Under the pieces are notes generated by a model that did no database searches, was not told where the DNA came from, and saw only the letters and a program-made list of their open reading frames with translations. This document shows positions 32,296 to 42,049 of a stretch of 64,000 nt of DNA, piece after piece. This DNA comes from Ahniella sp. (lineage in GTDB: Bacteria > Pseudomonadota > Gammaproteobacteria > Xanthomonadales > Ahniellaceae). Positions within the stretch are counted from its first letter, which is position 1; every line of letters begins with the position of its first letter. Both the position numbers and the translations under genes were made by a program. The stretch lies in assembly GCA_016712105.1 (NCBI GenBank), contig JADJRU010000015.1, forward strand, positions 22,350-86,349, written 5' to 3'.

Positions 32296-32534
32296 CGGAT
32301 TCAACTGTCATGGCAGCAGAGGCTGAACTCCCCCAACACGAACTGCGCGGTTGTTTGTCAATCGTCAGTCAGACGCGCCTTCCCATCCATGGAGCCGGCG
32401 TGCGGGAATGGAACGAAAACACTCGCGATCGTTCTCGGGGAGGCGTCTCGCCTTTGCACAGGGGAGAGAACGAATTCCGCGTGGATTCGGTTGAAGCATC
32501 TATTGTCCGGCGCGCCGCGGGAGAAGATGCCCAT

Positions 32535-32700
32535 GAGGCTGCAGAAAACGTCCGTGAATGCCGAATTCGATCGGGAGTGCTGAAAAGTGAACGGAGCAGA
32601 AGAGCCATATTCGTCGATCGACCGCTCGACAGGGGCAAAAGCCCCCGGGAGGTGTCCGAGCAATTGCTGTTTCAACCTTTCCTGCAGCCTCGTTAAGCGA
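32535..32700 (+). repeat. Diverged intergenic direct repeat, copy A
   Basis: Shared landmarks with copy B, in the same order: gaggctg, tccgtgaat-ccgaat, gatcgggagt-ctgaaa, cagaagagccat, cgatcga, gtccgagcaa-tgctgtttc, tcctgcag. Copy A has an extra ~10-bp GC-rich insert near 32632-32645. By eye the two copies are roughly three-quarters identical. The nature is unknown; it may be a dispersed intergenic element of this genome. Confidence 0.6.
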
Positions 32701-32770
32701 CCATCTTGACTCGCTGCATCCGGTTGCGACTCTCCGCACGACCACCACATCCAGAAAGGGATAATGACTC

Positions 32771-33013
32771 GTGAACGTTTCGCCCCACGCACGCCCACAC
32801 CACCGTCGACGACTATACGTTGCCGTCGTGTCAATCCTCGCCTCTGTCGTGATTGCGACGCTCATTGCGAGGGGTGCCGTCAACCCGTATCCCAACCTGA
32901 AACTCGCGTATCTGACTTGTGTGGCAGTTGGAGTCTTTGGCCTGATACAACTGGTCATCGCGATTGCTAGTCGGTCGCCTGACGAATCGCCTGAGCAGCC
33001 GCATGATGGATAG
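32771..33013 (+). CDS. Possible small membrane protein, 80 aa
   Basis: A GTG-initiated frame with two convincing hydrophobic segments (about residues 16-36 and 46-66) separated by a short polar loop, and a polar, Pro/Glu-rich C-terminus. An AGAAAGGGA sequence 8-15 bases upstream could serve as ribosome-binding site. It sits between the two copies of the direct repeat. I recognise no family. The two well-formed membrane spans in an otherwise non-coding area are the only reason to list it. Confidence 0.35.
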   Translation: MNVSPHARPHHRRRLYVAVVSILASVVIATLIARGAVNPYPNLKLAYLTCVAVGVFGLIQLVIAIASRSPDESPEQPHDG

Positions 33014-33060
33014 ACTGCCACGCTCGAACATCGACGTGCGCACCACTCAGCTGAACCATT

Positions 33061-33210
33061 GAGGCTGGAAAAGGATCCGTGAATACCGAATCTGATCGGG
33101 AGTACTGAAAGGTAACCGACCAGAAGAGCCATGTTCACCGATCGACACCCCGGAAAGGTCCGAGCAACTGCTGTTTCGAATTCTCCTGCAGTCCCGATAG
33201 GCAGACGAAC
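33061..33210 (+). repeat. Diverged intergenic direct repeat, copy B
   Basis: Second copy of the element described at 32535-32700, in the same orientation and lacking the ~10-bp GC-rich insert. It ends about 180 bp before the 3' end of uvrB. Confidence 0.6.
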
Positions 33211-33392
33211 TCCGGCGACAACCGGATCTTGGTACGCGCCTGCTGATCCGTGTTTGGGCCCCCTTCCTCGCCGATTCTTGCGCCAGTCTTCTCCCCTTCC
33301 GACCATCGGTCACCTGCTCCCGAAAGCGGGACAGGGGCTCCGTCTTTCCGGGGGAGATCCGGACTCCGACACGCAGACCCACATGGGTCGCA

Positions 33393-35432
33393 TTACAACC
33401 GCAGCGCCAACTCACGCACTCGCGTGAGTTCATCGCGCACTTGCGCGGCCTGTTCGAACTCGAGGTTCTGCGCATGCTGATACATGCGGGTTTCCAGCTT
33501 CTTGATCGCGGCTGACAGCTGCGTCGCGGTCAAGGTCCGGTAATCGACCACTTCTTCAGCCGCACGTCGCCCCTTGACGTTGCGCATCGGGCTGGCGCTG
33601 GCCTCGGCCTGACCGCGGTCGCGTGCCCCTTCCATGATGTCGACGACGTTCTTGATGACACTTCGCGGCGTGATGCCAAACGCCTCGTTGTGCGCCACCT
33701 GTTTGGTCCGGCGCCGCGCGGTTTCGTCCATGGCGATGCGCATGGAGCGCGTGATCCTGTCGGCGTACAGGATCGCTTTGCCTCGAAGGTTTCGCGCCGC
33801 TCGCCCGATGGTCTGGATCAGGGATCCGGCCGAGCGCAGGAATCCCTCCTTGTCGGCATCCAGAATCGCCACGAGCGACACTTCGGGCATGTCCAGACCC
33901 TCGCGCAACAGGTTGATGCCCACCAGCACATCAAAGACTCCCAGCCGCAGATCGCGGATGATCTCCACTCGTTCGACCGTCTCGATATCGGAATGCAGGT
34001 AGCGCACACGCACACCCGCTTCGTTGAGATACTCGGTCAGGTTCTCCGCCATCTTCTTCGTGAGTGTCGTCACGAGCACCCGGTCACCGCCGGCAACCCG
34101 AAGGCGGATTTCCGACAGCAGATCATCCACCTGTGTCCGCACTGGACGAACTTCGACTTCGGGATCGATCAATCCGGTCGGACGAACGACCTGCTCGATG
34201 ATCTGTCCCGCCGAACGTTCCAGTTCATATGCGCTGGGCGTGGCCGACACATAGATGGTGCAGGGCGAACGCACTTCGAACTCTTCGAATTTGAGCGGTC
34301 GGTTGTCGAGTGCGGACGGCAGGCGAAAGCCGTACTCCACCAAGGTTTCCTTGCGCGAGCGATCACCCCTGTACATGCCGCCGATCTGTGGAATCGTCAC
34401 GTGGGATTCGTCGACGACCAACAGGGCATTCGGCGGCAGATAGTCGAACAAGGTCGGCGGTGGTTCGCCGGGCATACGTCCGGTGAGATGGCGTGAATAA
34501 TTCTCGACGCCCTGGCAGTAGCCGATCTCGGCCAGCATTTCCAGATCGAACTGGGTGCGCTGTTTCAACCGTTGCGCCTCGACCAATTTGTTCCCGGCAT
34601 AAAGCTGTTCCAGCCGATCCATCAACTCGGCCTTGATCGTATTGATCGCCTCGAGGGTTGTGCGCCGGGTCGTGACGTAATGCGATTTCGGAAAGATCGT
34701 GAATCGAGGCAACTTGCGTTTGATCGAACCCAGCAGCGGGTCGAATACCGAGATCGTTTCAATCTCGCCATCGAACAGTTCGACGCGGATCGCTTCGGAC
34801 TCCGATTCCGCGGGAAACACGTCGATCGTTTCCCCGCGCACCCGGTAGGTACCGCGCTTCAGTTCCATTTCGTTGCGCGTGTACTGCAACTCGGTGAGCC
34901 GTCGAAGCAACTCGCGCTGATCCAGTCGATCGCCGCGCGTCAGGTGCAGCACCATCTTGAAGTATTCGTTCGGATCACCCAATCCGTAGATCGCCGATAC
35001 AGTCGCGACAATCAGCGCGTCTTTTCGTTCGACCAGCGCCTTGGTCGCAGCAAGCCGCATCTGCTCGATGTGTTCGTTGATCGAGGCGTCTTTTTCGATG
35101 AACGTATCCGACGAGGGAACATAAGCTTCCGGCTGGTAGTAGTCGTAATACGACACGAAATACTCGACGGCGTTGTCGGGAAAGAACGCCTTGAACTCGC
35201 CATACAGCTGCGCCGCAAGCGTCTTGTTCGGCGCCAGCACCAGCGTCGGACACTGCACGGCCTGCACCACGTTCGCAATGGTGAACGTCTTGCCGGAACC
35301 CGTCACGCCGAGCAGCGTCTGATGAGCCAGACCGGCCTCGAATCCCTCGATCAATCGACGGATCGCTTCGGGCTGGTCACCGGCAGGCTGGTAATCACTG
35401 ACCAGTCGGAAGGGTTGGTCATCGCGCATCAT
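33393..35432 (-). CDS. uvrB: Excinuclease ABC subunit UvrB
   Basis: Full-length UvrB (679 aa), the helicase-like damage-verification subunit of nucleotide excision repair. Walker A GVTGSGKT is at residues 42-49, the beta-hairpin region is [12 protein letters not shown], and [23 protein letters not shown], the helicase motifs ([22 protein letters not shown]) and QTIGRAARN are intact. A C-terminal UVR motif ([22 protein letters not shown]) is present. Its start overlaps the upstream S46 peptidase gene by 14 bp, so it appears co-transcribed with it. I see no obvious LexA-type operator ahead of it. Confidence 0.97.
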   Translation of the reverse strand: MMRDDQPFRLVSDYQPAGDQPEAIRRLIEGFEAGLAHQTLLGVTGSGKTFTIANVVQAVQCPTLVLAPNKTLAAQLYGEFKAFFPDNAVEYFVSYYDYYQPEAYVPSSDTFIEKDASINEHIEQMRLAATKALVERKDALIVATVSAIYGLGDPNEYFKMVLHLTRGDRLDQRELLRRLTELQYTRNEMELKRGTYRVRGETIDVFPAESESEAIRVELFDGEIETISVFDPLLGSIKRKLPRFTIFPKSHYVTTRRTTLEAINTIKAELMDRLEQLYAGNKLVEAQRLKQRTQFDLEMLAEIGYCQGVENYSRHLTGRMPGEPPPTLFDYLPPNALLVVDESHVTIPQIGGMYRGDRSRKETLVEYGFRLPSALDNRPLKFEEFEVRSPCTIYVSATPSAYELERSAGQIIEQVVRPTGLIDPEVEVRPVRTQVDDLLSEIRLRVAGGDRVLVTTLTKKMAENLTEYLNEAGVRVRYLHSDIETVERVEIIRDLRLGVFDVLVGINLLREGLDMPEVSLVAILDADKEGFLRSAGSLIQTIGRAARNLRGKAILYADRITRSMRIAMDETARRRTKQVAHNEAFGITPRSVIKNVVDIMEGARDRGQAEASASPMRNVKGRRAAEEVVDYRTLTATQLSAAIKKLETRMYQHAQNLEFEQAAQVRDELTRVRELALRL

Positions 35433-37638
35433 CTTTCTCCGGATCGGTCCGCATCACACCCATTTCCTTCAGCAGTGACTGGGCATTGGATACCTCGTCC
35501 AGCAACCATAACCAGTACCGGGCGTCCACGTGGATCGTCCGTGCCCGTTCGGCATCGAATACCCAGTTCGACGGCACTGTCTCCCAGGTGGTGTCGAAGG
35601 CGAGGCCCACCAGTTCGCCGTCTGCGTTCAGTGTCGGCGATCCGGAGTTGCCACCGGCGATATCCAGATCACTCAGAAAGTTGATGGGCAGATCCGGCTC
35701 GCTGCCTGGCAGCGCGTAGCGACCGAACTGCCGTTGCCTTGCCATGCGCAACAAAGGGTCGGGAAACACGAACGGCGGCTCCCCCGACACTTTTGCCATC
35801 AGGCTCGACATGGTGGTCAGATGACTGCCTTGAATGCCGCCCGGCGCCTGCACCGTGCCGAGCGTCACGCGCAAGCCGCCATTTGCATCTGGGTAAAAGG
35901 GTCGCTGATCGGACTTGCGGAATGCCTCGTAGGCATCCAGATATCCCGATCGAAATCGTGCATCGTCGCCGTTCCATCGCTTGAACTCGAGTTCCATCCG
36001 CTGCAGCGCCGGAAACAGTTTCACGGCGAGTTGCATCATCGGATCAGGATCTTGATCGAGTGTCCCGGGAAATGCGGCCAGCCATCGCTCTCGCGTATCC
36101 AACTCGGCCACACGTGTGCCGTTGAAGAGATCATCGACCCGATCGCGATAATCGGCAACCTGAGTATCGGGCCGGAACGTTTTGGCTCCGAGCCACTCCT
36201 CGAATTCCGGGATGCGCTGATCTTCCGGCAACAACAGATAACGAGCCAGCCAGACCTCGAACAATTGTCGGTCCACCGAAGGATCGAAACGCCGGTCGAA
36301 ACTCTGAACCCGTGCGACAAAACGATACTCGTCCCGTGGCTGGAAGCCGGCGTCCCGCCGGTGCTCCGGCCGGGAGCGCGCCAGATTCAGCCGATACAGG
36401 TCACGCGCCAAACCAAGACCCTGCGCCACGGCACCACCACTCACCAGCACAGTGCCATGGACAAAATCGCGTTCACGTTGTGCCCGCCACCGTTCCAGAT
36501 GGGCATCCAGCGCCGCCACATCCTTGGCATATCGACGCTCGCGCTCCCGTGTGCCATGCAGCCAGGCCTTGAAGCGGGCTTCGTCAGCCTGTTTCACCTT
36601 CAGCGAATCGCGTGCGCTGAATCCCTCGAGTTGACCCCGGAAGTTCTTTTCGTAGTTTGCGATCGATTGCAGCATCGCGGCATATTTCATCGCCACCTTG
36701 GGATCTGCTTCGCCAGCCGCCTCGATCACTGCCATCACTTCATTCATCGCCTTGATCGAACGCGGATACTGCCATTCGATGACGTTCTGCAATTCGGCGG
36801 CAGTGCGGTTGCGGTTCGTCCGGCTCGGAAAACCCGCCAGCCACACGGGCTCACCGAGTTCGACACCGGCAGTGGACGTTCGCAACCAGTGTCTGGATCG
36901 GTATGGCACGTTGTCGGCGTCAAAAGTCCGGCTGGAGCCGTCAGGTGCTACCCAAACCCGCACCAACGCGACATCGGCGGCATGGCGTGGCCACATCCAG
37001 TTGTCGAACTCGCCGCCGAAATTCGCGACTTCCATCGGTGGCACATACACCAGGCGAACGTCACGGAGTTCGCGCTGCCGAAGCAACTCGAACTCGCGGC
37101 CACCATTCAGCACCGACAGTTCACAGCGCAGGTCGGGATCCCGCTCGCAATGGTCGATCATTCGTTTGCTGATTCGATTGACCGTTTCAAAGCGGCGACG
37201 GCCACGGGCTCGCTGACCACCACGCAGGATGCCGCGTGTCGCGTCCAGTCGATCGGCCAGCAGATAGACGCGCAGGTTCGGGTCAAACGCCAGTTCGTCG
37301 GCACGGGTGCCGGCCAGAAAGCCATCACGCAGGATTTGACGCTCCTGACTGGATGCCAACTGCAGGGATCCGAGCAGACAATGCTGATTCGTCAGGATGA
37401 GCCCATCCGGCGACACCAGCACGCCGGTGCAGGAACCGAAGCTGACGACCGCACCCAGTGGTGCACCATCCGGATCGGCCAGTGCCGGCACGTCGATCTG
37501 CAAGCCAACCTGTTTCGCCTGCGCAGTCAGCGCTTCGGTCGCATACGGCGGCCATAACCCTTCGAGCGCACGTGCGCAGGCCGGCCAAAGGGCCAGCCAA
37601 CTCAGGCAGATCAACAGCAGCAGACGAGCCGATTGCAT
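35419..37638 (-). CDS. S46-family peptidase (dipeptidyl-peptidase 7/11 type)
   Basis: About 739 residues from the preferred ATG at 37638 ([14 protein letters not shown]); an ATG at 37653 is also possible. The signal peptide ends near ACARALEG. The chymotrypsin-fold triad is visible: His in GLILTNQHC, Asp in [15 protein letters not shown], and Ser in [21 protein letters not shown]46 enzymes are periplasmic dipeptidyl peptidases, abundant in Xanthomonadales and Bacteroidetes, that release dipeptides from protein N-termini. Length is normal. The 3' end overlaps uvrB by 14 bp. Confidence 0.92.
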   Translation of the reverse strand: MQSARLLLLICLSWLALWPACARALEGLWPPYATEALTAQAKQVGLQIDVPALADPDGAPLGAVVSFGSCTGVLVSPDGLILTNQHCLLGSLQLASSQERQILRDGFLAGTRADELAFDPNLRVYLLADRLDATRGILRGGQRARGRRRFETVNRISKRMIDHCERDPDLRCELSVLNGGREFELLRQRELRDVRLVYVPPMEVANFGGEFDNWMWPRHAADVALVRVWVAPDGSSRTFDADNVPYRSRHWLRTSTAGVELGEPVWLAGFPSRTNRNRTAAELQNVIEWQYPRSIKAMNEVMAVIEAAGEADPKVAMKYAAMLQSIANYEKNFRGQLEGFSARDSLKVKQADEARFKAWLHGTRERERRYAKDVAALDAHLERWRAQRERDFVHGTVLVSGGAVAQGLGLARDLYRLNLARSRPEHRRDAGFQPRDEYRFVARVQSFDRRFDPSVDRQLFEVWLARYLLLPEDQRIPEFEEWLGAKTFRPDTQVADYRDRVDDLFNGTRVAELDTRERWLAAFPGTLDQDPDPMMQLAVKLFPALQRMELEFKRWNGDDARFRSGYLDAYEAFRKSDQRPFYPDANGGLRVTLGTVQAPGGIQGSHLTTMSSLMAKVSGEPPFVFPDPLLRMARQRQFGRYALPGSEPDLPINFLSDLDIAGGNSGSPTLNADGELVGLAFDTTWETVPSNWVFDAERARTIHVDARYWLWLLDEVSNAQSLLKEMGVMRTDPEKDDAR

Positions 37639-37753
37639 CCTGCTTTTTGGCACAAAAGGCGCCGCGCTGGCAAATGTGTTGCGTCGTGTTCATGGGCGAC
37701 CCGGCGCAAGCCCGATATACTCCCAGCCCCGTTGTTCCGAGTCATTCGCCGCC

Positions 37754-38476
37754 ATGCCCTACTGTTTCGATTTGACACGTTTGACGTCGCTGGCGGCACG
37801 CGAACGCGACGCCTACCTTCATGCCGCGCCTTACCCGCATCTGGTCATTGACGGATTACTCGACACAGCCGCGGCCCAGCGCATGCGCGCGGACTTTCCG
37901 CACCCGGACGACGACATGGCCTGGGATCGATTCGGCGCCATCGGATTCGAGGTCAAGCGCGCAAGCCCGCACGAAGAGCGCTTTCCCGACTCGATCCGCC
38001 ACGCGGTGCACGATCTCAACAGCGGCCCGTTCATCCGCTTTCTGGAACAGCTCACCGGCATCGAGCACTTGCTGCCCGATCCGCACCTGCACGGGGCCGG
38101 CATTCATTTGAGCCGCAAGGGCGATCATCTGGGGATTCATGCCGATTTCAACTGGCACGAGGGTCTGCGGGCCCATCGCCGGATCAACCTGCTGATCTAT
38201 CTCAACGACGATAACTGGCGCGCCGAATATGGTGGCGAGCTGGAGATCTGGTCGACGGACGCGTCCCGTCGCGAGAAGTCGGTCACACCCCTGTTCAATC
38301 GCGCGGTGATCTTCAACACCCGCAGCGATACCTTCCACGGCCATCCGGTGCCGCTGGACACGCCCGACCACGTGTTCCGACGCTCGATCGCCATGTACTA
38401 CTACAGCACCGAACGCCCCGCCGAAGAGCAGCGCCCGGCGCACAACACCATCTACAAAGGCCTGCACGTCGCCTGA
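37754..38476 (+). CDS. 2-oxoglutarate/Fe(II)-dependent oxygenase (prolyl-4-hydroxylase-like)
   Basis: 240 residues. The double-stranded beta-helix iron site is HADFNWH (His129, Asp131) with a distal His in TFHGHP (195 or 197) and a 2-oxoglutarate-binding Arg in [17 protein letters not shown] is also typical of the superfamily, in which members hydroxylate proteins or small molecules; the substrate is unknown. The ATG at 37754 gives the standard family start; the frame is open upstream but overlaps the divergent S46 gene. tdh begins 13 bp after its stop. Confidence 0.85.
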   Translation: MPYCFDLTRLTSLAARERDAYLHAAPYPHLVIDGLLDTAAAQRMRADFPHPDDDMAWDRFGAIGFEVKRASPHEERFPDSIRHAVHDLNSGPFIRFLEQLTGIEHLLPDPHLHGAGIHLSRKGDHLGIHADFNWHEGLRAHRRINLLIYLNDDNWRAEYGGELEIWSTDASRREKSVTPLFNRAVIFNTRSDTFHGHPVPLDTPDHVFRRSIAMYYYSTERPAEEQRPAHNTIYKGLHVA

Positions 38477-38489
38477 GGGGAAACAATCC

Positions 38490-39523
38490 ATGTCGCGAAT
38501 GATGAAAGCACTGGTTAAAAAGGAAGCGGTCAAGGGCATCTGGATGGATCAGGTCCCAATGCCCGAGGTCGGCACCAACGATGTGCTGGTGAAACTGAGA
38601 AGACCGCGATCTGCGGTACCGACCTGCACATCTACAAGTGGGACGAATGGAGCCAGCGCACGATCAAGCCCGGGCTCGTGATCGGTCACGAGTTTGTCGG
38701 GCGAATCGTCGAACTCGGCGCGGGCGTTCGCGGTTACGAAGTGGGCCAGCGCGTTTCCGCCGAAGGCCACATCGTCTGCGGCGTGTGCCGCAATTGCCGC
38801 GCCGGCCGCCAGCATCTGTGCCCGAAGACCGTCGGCATCGGGGTGAATCGCAACGGGGCCTTTGCGGAATACATCGCTGTCCCCGCCAGCAATCTCTGGC
38901 CGATCCCGGACCAGATTCCGAGCGAACTGGCCGCGTTTTTCGACCCGTACGGCAACGCTGCCCACTGCGCGCTGGAATTCGACGTGATCGGCGAAGACGT
39001 GCTGATCACCGGTGCCGGCCCCATCGGCATCATTGCCGCCGGCATCTGCAAACACATCGGCGCACGAAATGTGGTGGTGACCGATGTCAACGACTACCGA
39101 CTGAAACTGGCGGCGGACATGGGCGCCACGAGGGTCGTGAATGTTGCCAAGCAGTCATTGAAGGAAGTGGTCAAGGATCTGCATATCGAAGGCTTCGACG
39201 TGGGCCTCGAAATGAGCGGCAATCAGCGTGCGTTCCAGGACATGCTCGACTGCATGTACCACGGCGGCAAGATCGCCCTGCTGGGGATTCTGCCGCAAGG
39301 TGCCGGCATCGATTGGGACAAGGTCATCTTCAAGGGCCTCACGCTGCACGGCATCTACGGTCGTCGCATGTACGAGACCTGGTACAAGATGACGCAGATG
39401 GTGCTCACCGGATTCCCGCTGCAGAAGGTGCTGACGCACCAGATCCACATCGACGACTTCCAGAAGGGCTTCGACCTGATGGATGCGGGCGTCTGCGGGA
39501 AAGTCGTATGCAGTTGGAATTGA
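38490..39523 (+). CDS. tdh: L-threonine 3-dehydrogenase (one frameshift)
   Basis: A zinc-dependent medium-chain dehydrogenase converting L-threonine to 2-amino-3-oxobutyrate with NAD. Catalytic zinc ligands are in AICGTDLH and GHEF, the structural zinc Cys cluster is [15 protein letters not shown], the NAD-binding site is [15 protein letters not shown], and the C-terminus is intact. The first 38 codons read in one frame and the rest in another. A single A is missing at about 38598-38604 (aga-aag-acc read as aga-aga-cc). Corrected length is 345 codons, as expected. The partner kbl is not in the window. Confidence 0.93.
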
Positions 39524-40917
39524 AACCGCTGCTGGCCCTGATGCTCGTTGCCGGCGCCTGTTTCGCCGAAGACGAGATCCCGATGACGACGACCGGCTTC
39601 GAACCGCCGGCCGAAAGCGTCGCGACGGAGACCGGGCCGGACACCCCAGCCGATGCGTCGACCCAATCGGATGTGCAGGCCGCCGATGTCCTTGAAGCAA
39701 GTTTGCTGAGTGGGCCGGGATATCGAGTGCTGCCGGACGTTCGGCTGTCCGGTTACATGATGCAATTCACCATTGAATCGGATTTCGGCACCTGGGTCGC
39801 GGAAAGTCGTGAATTGGTGCCGGTGCGCATCGAGGAAGTCGAAGCACTTCGACGCCTGAAGGACGCCGGTCACGACGAAGCTGCGTGGAACACGACCAAA
39901 CGCAAGACGATCGAGACCTTCAAGGGTTTGAAGCGAATCGTGACGCGCCCGATCGACACGGTAAAAGCCCTGCCTCAGGGCGTCGAACGCCTGATCAAGG
40001 ATCGGGCCGGTGAAGTCCGCGACAGTCTGTCGCGCGCGCGCGACGACGCGGTCGACGAATTGGCCGAAGATCAGCCGAACCAGCCAGGTCCGTTTGATGC
40101 CGGAAGGAAACCGGAACCCGTCGTGGCGAGCCGCGACCGGAACATCGAACGCGGCAAGAGGCAGGGCATGCGCCTGGTCAAGCGAAAAGTCGGCTTCAAG
40201 GAAGCGCGAACGGAAATCGCGCTGCACCTCGGCGTTGACCCCTATTCCGACAACCCGATATTGGCCGCCGAACTCGATCGCATGGCTTGGTCTTCGGCTG
40301 GCAGTGCCAAGGCGTTTGGTCTGGCGCTCGACGCATTGGGCGCCGCCACATGGGGCGTCATTCCGGAACTGCTGCGGATCGATGACACGGCCTGGCGCCT
40401 CGACGAAACGACTCTCGCCGAGAACAACCGTCTTCGGCTGAACGCGCTGGGATGTCAGGATGAATTGAGTCGCCGGTTCGTGCGCAAGTCCTCATTCACG
40501 CCTAGCCTGGAAACAGCCTTTGTCGTCGGGCTTGAACAACTGCAGATCAAAGGCGGCTGCGATGAAGCGCTGGAACTGGCGAACACAGCGCGCAACCAGA
40601 TCGAAGCGCGATTTGTGGTCAACGGCATTCGCCAATTGCTGTCGGCACCGTTGCCGGGCAAAAGTGGCGTACCGATCGGTGCCTGCACGCTGCGCCACAT
40701 TGGCGCGGGCTTCGGTGCCGACTGCGAGGGAGAGATTTATCTGCCGGTGCCCGTCGACCAATTGAGCTGGGACGACGACATCGCCGCGTTCCTGGATGCC
40801 GGGGCCGTGCGCGCGCAGCCGCGCACGATCCTGCTGCTTGGCAAAGCCACCCGCGAAGCGCGGAGCGAACTCACCGAGCGCGGCTTCGCCATCATCGAAC
40901 AATCACCACTCGAATAA
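39508..40917 (+). CDS. Periplasmic protein of unknown function, 469 aa
   Basis: The start ATG at 39508 overlaps the end of tdh by 16 bp and gives a clear signal peptide ([20 protein letters not shown], then EDE). The middle is charged and helical (a [19 protein letters not shown] region). From about residue 200 there is a folded-looking part with [36 protein letters not shown] do not recognise the family, although this phrase looks conserved. The C-terminus has paired Cys residues (GACTLRH, then ADCEGE). It is followed by a cluster of strong hairpins. Confidence 0.75.
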   Translation: MQLELKPLLALMLVAGACFAEDEIPMTTTGFEPPAESVATETGPDTPADASTQSDVQAADVLEASLLSGPGYRVLPDVRLSGYMMQFTIESDFGTWVAESRELVPVRIEEVEALRRLKDAGHDEAAWNTTKRKTIETFKGLKRIVTRPIDTVKALPQGVERLIKDRAGEVRDSLSRARDDAVDELAEDQPNQPGPFDAGRKPEPVVASRDRNIERGKRQGMRLVKRKVGFKEARTEIALHLGVDPYSDNPILAAELDRMAWSSAGSAKAFGLALDALGAATWGVIPELLRIDDTAWRLDETTLAENNRLRLNALGCQDELSRRFVRKSSFTPSLETAFVVGLEQLQIKGGCDEALELANTARNQIEARFVVNGIRQLLSAPLPGKSGVPIGACTLRHIGAGFGADCEGEIYLPVPVDQLSWDDDIAAFLDAGAVRAQPRTILLLGKATREARSELTERGFAIIEQSPLE

Positions 40918-41100
40918 AGACAGCTCCCACAGACCGAAACTTGCCCAACGCTGTCAGCTGTGGGAGCGGCGGTCTCAACCGGTCGATGCAACACAACGCA
41001 TCGATCGGTTGGAGGCCCTTGCGCCTTGCGCCCGCAGGGCGAAGCACAAGGGCGAGTGTTTGCCTAAACCTTCCCAACCCTCCCCGAACATCGGGGAGGG
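40918..41100. repeat. Cluster of four consecutive inverted repeats
   Basis: Starting 5 bp after the stop of the preceding gene there are four stem-loops in a row. (1) 40923-40932 with 40958-40967, 10 bp perfect (GCTCCCACAG/CTGTGGGAGC). (2) 40977-40989 with 40998-41010, 13 bp with one G-T pair. (3) 41015-41053, a long imperfect stem (GCCCTTG ... CAAGGGC). (4) 41078-41087 with 41091-41100, 10 bp perfect with a 3-nt loop. The stems lack T-runs. The 'gtgggagcggc' unit recurs at 41185 and resembles intergenic repeats common in Xanthomonadales. A REP/BIME-like role in 3' end protection or termination is likely. Confidence 0.65.
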
Positions 41101-41292
41101 CTATGCAACCAGTCCGAAACTTCGTCGCAGTTCCGGCTGGTTGATGACCTGAGGAACACACCTGTCGCGGCGGTGTCTCACTTTGGGAGCGGCATTGCCG
41201 GAATCAGCCTTGCGCAATGGCGATGCCGCAAGCTCGCGCGCCACAGGCGCGAACCAGCGCACCGACTGGGGCGATCAAGGACTCCTGCAGGC
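41101..41292. other. Non-coding spacer between the hairpin cluster and the HTH gene
   Basis: No gene is apparent. It contains a second 'ttgggagcggc' unit at about 41184-41194, similar to the one inside the upstream hairpin cluster, and a short palindromic GCGCGCC..GGCGCG stretch near 41236-41252. Confidence 0.5.
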
Positions 41293-41712
41293 CTATTCTG
41301 GCTTGGCAAGGAACTCCCGCAGCGCCTTCGGGCTCTGCGATCGGATCCACGAAATTTTCTGGAGTTGTTCTGGCGATGGACGACTGGCACCGCTCAGCCA
41401 TTTGGTCAGCGTCGGCGCACTCGTTTCGGTCAGTCGGGCGAGTTCACCCAGCGTGATGTCTTTTTTCGCGCGCATCTGCGCCAGGCGTTTCGGGGAAAAC
41501 CGGAGTTGTTTGCCATCATCGGACGAATGCTCAACCGCTTCGGCACGGGGGCGACCCACGGGACGCCTGGCGGCTTGCCGGACTGCTTTCTTGAGCGCGA
41601 TGATTTCTGCGCGCTGCTTCTTCAGCGTTCCGCGCAATTCTTTTACGACATTGCCGACTTCACGTCGCGCGAGTCGCTGGATTTCCTGCTTGATCACTGC
41701 ACCAAGATTCAT
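41293..41712 (-). CDS. Small XRE-like HTH DNA-binding protein with coiled coil
   Basis: 139 residues in three parts. Residues 1-48 form a charged, helical, probably coiled-coil segment (VVKELRGTLKKQRAEIIALKK). Residues ~50-57 (RPVGRPRA) look like an AT-hook core (GRP). Residues ~72-125 are a helix-turn-helix (ITLGELARLTETSAPTLTKWLSG). The layout suggests a DNA-binding regulator; target unknown. It stands alone, with no obvious partner gene on either side. Confidence 0.75.
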   Translation of the reverse strand: MNLGAVIKQEIQRLARREVGNVVKELRGTLKKQRAEIIALKKAVRQAARRPVGRPRAEAVEHSSDDGKQLRFSPKRLAQMRAKKDITLGELARLTETSAPTLTKWLSGASRPSPEQLQKISWIRSQSPKALREFLAKPE

Positions 41713-42049
41713 GGTCTGTTCCCTTCTTCCGTAACGCTGGTCTGATGAACGAAGCCCGAGGCCAAGCGCTCGGTTCGTGTCAGGTGCGCTCGGGTGGAAC
41801 TCTTCGGAAATCGCCCCCGGGCCATGGATGCTGACGCGCGATTCCGACCCGCTACTTTACGCGATTGACCGGGCATTTGTCTGTTCACGACCAATACGGG
41901 ATTACTTCACGGAAACGTTGTTGCCGTTCCCTACGTTCTCTGTGCGCGTGCATACGAGCGCGCAATCGCAACCGGGAACCGGAATTCACGCAAAAAAATG
42001 GGCTCGATCGCTCGAGCCCGCACTTGAATCTAAGCCCTGGATAGAAGTG
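41713..42049. other. Intergenic region between the HTH gene and the outer-membrane protein gene
   Basis: No gene is seen. The left part is the upstream region of the HTH gene (minus strand). The right end holds the terminator of the outer-membrane protein gene at 41992-42019. Confidence 0.55.
41992..42019 (-). terminator. Rho-independent terminator of the outer-membrane protein gene
   Basis: On the minus strand an 8-bp perfect stem (GGGCTCGA/TCGAGCCC, 42000-42019, 4-nt loop) is followed by AT and seven T residues. It lies 31 bp after the stop of the gene ending at 42050. Confidence 0.85.

Larger units (their letters stand above)
32296..33392. other. Mostly non-coding 1.1-kb region with a diverged direct repeat
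   Basis: No convincing long gene is present between the di-haem gene and the end of uvrB. The region holds two diverged copies of a ~150-165-bp sequence (32535-32700 and 33061-33210, same orientation), a possible 80-codon membrane peptide between them, and otherwise unremarkable sequence. An open frame on the minus strand over 32500-33306 translates both repeat copies into similar peptides, but it has no other sign of coding. Confidence 0.6.

Noticed and set aside
32500..33306. 268-codon minus-strand frame over the direct repeats
   Set aside because: The only regularity is the repeat itself translated twice; no ribosome-binding site or domain. I treat the DNA repeat as the real feature.
35530..37557. 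675-codon open frame on the plus strand across the S46 peptidase gene
   Set aside because: High-GC antisense shadow; the minus strand encodes a complete peptidase with all catalytic motifs.
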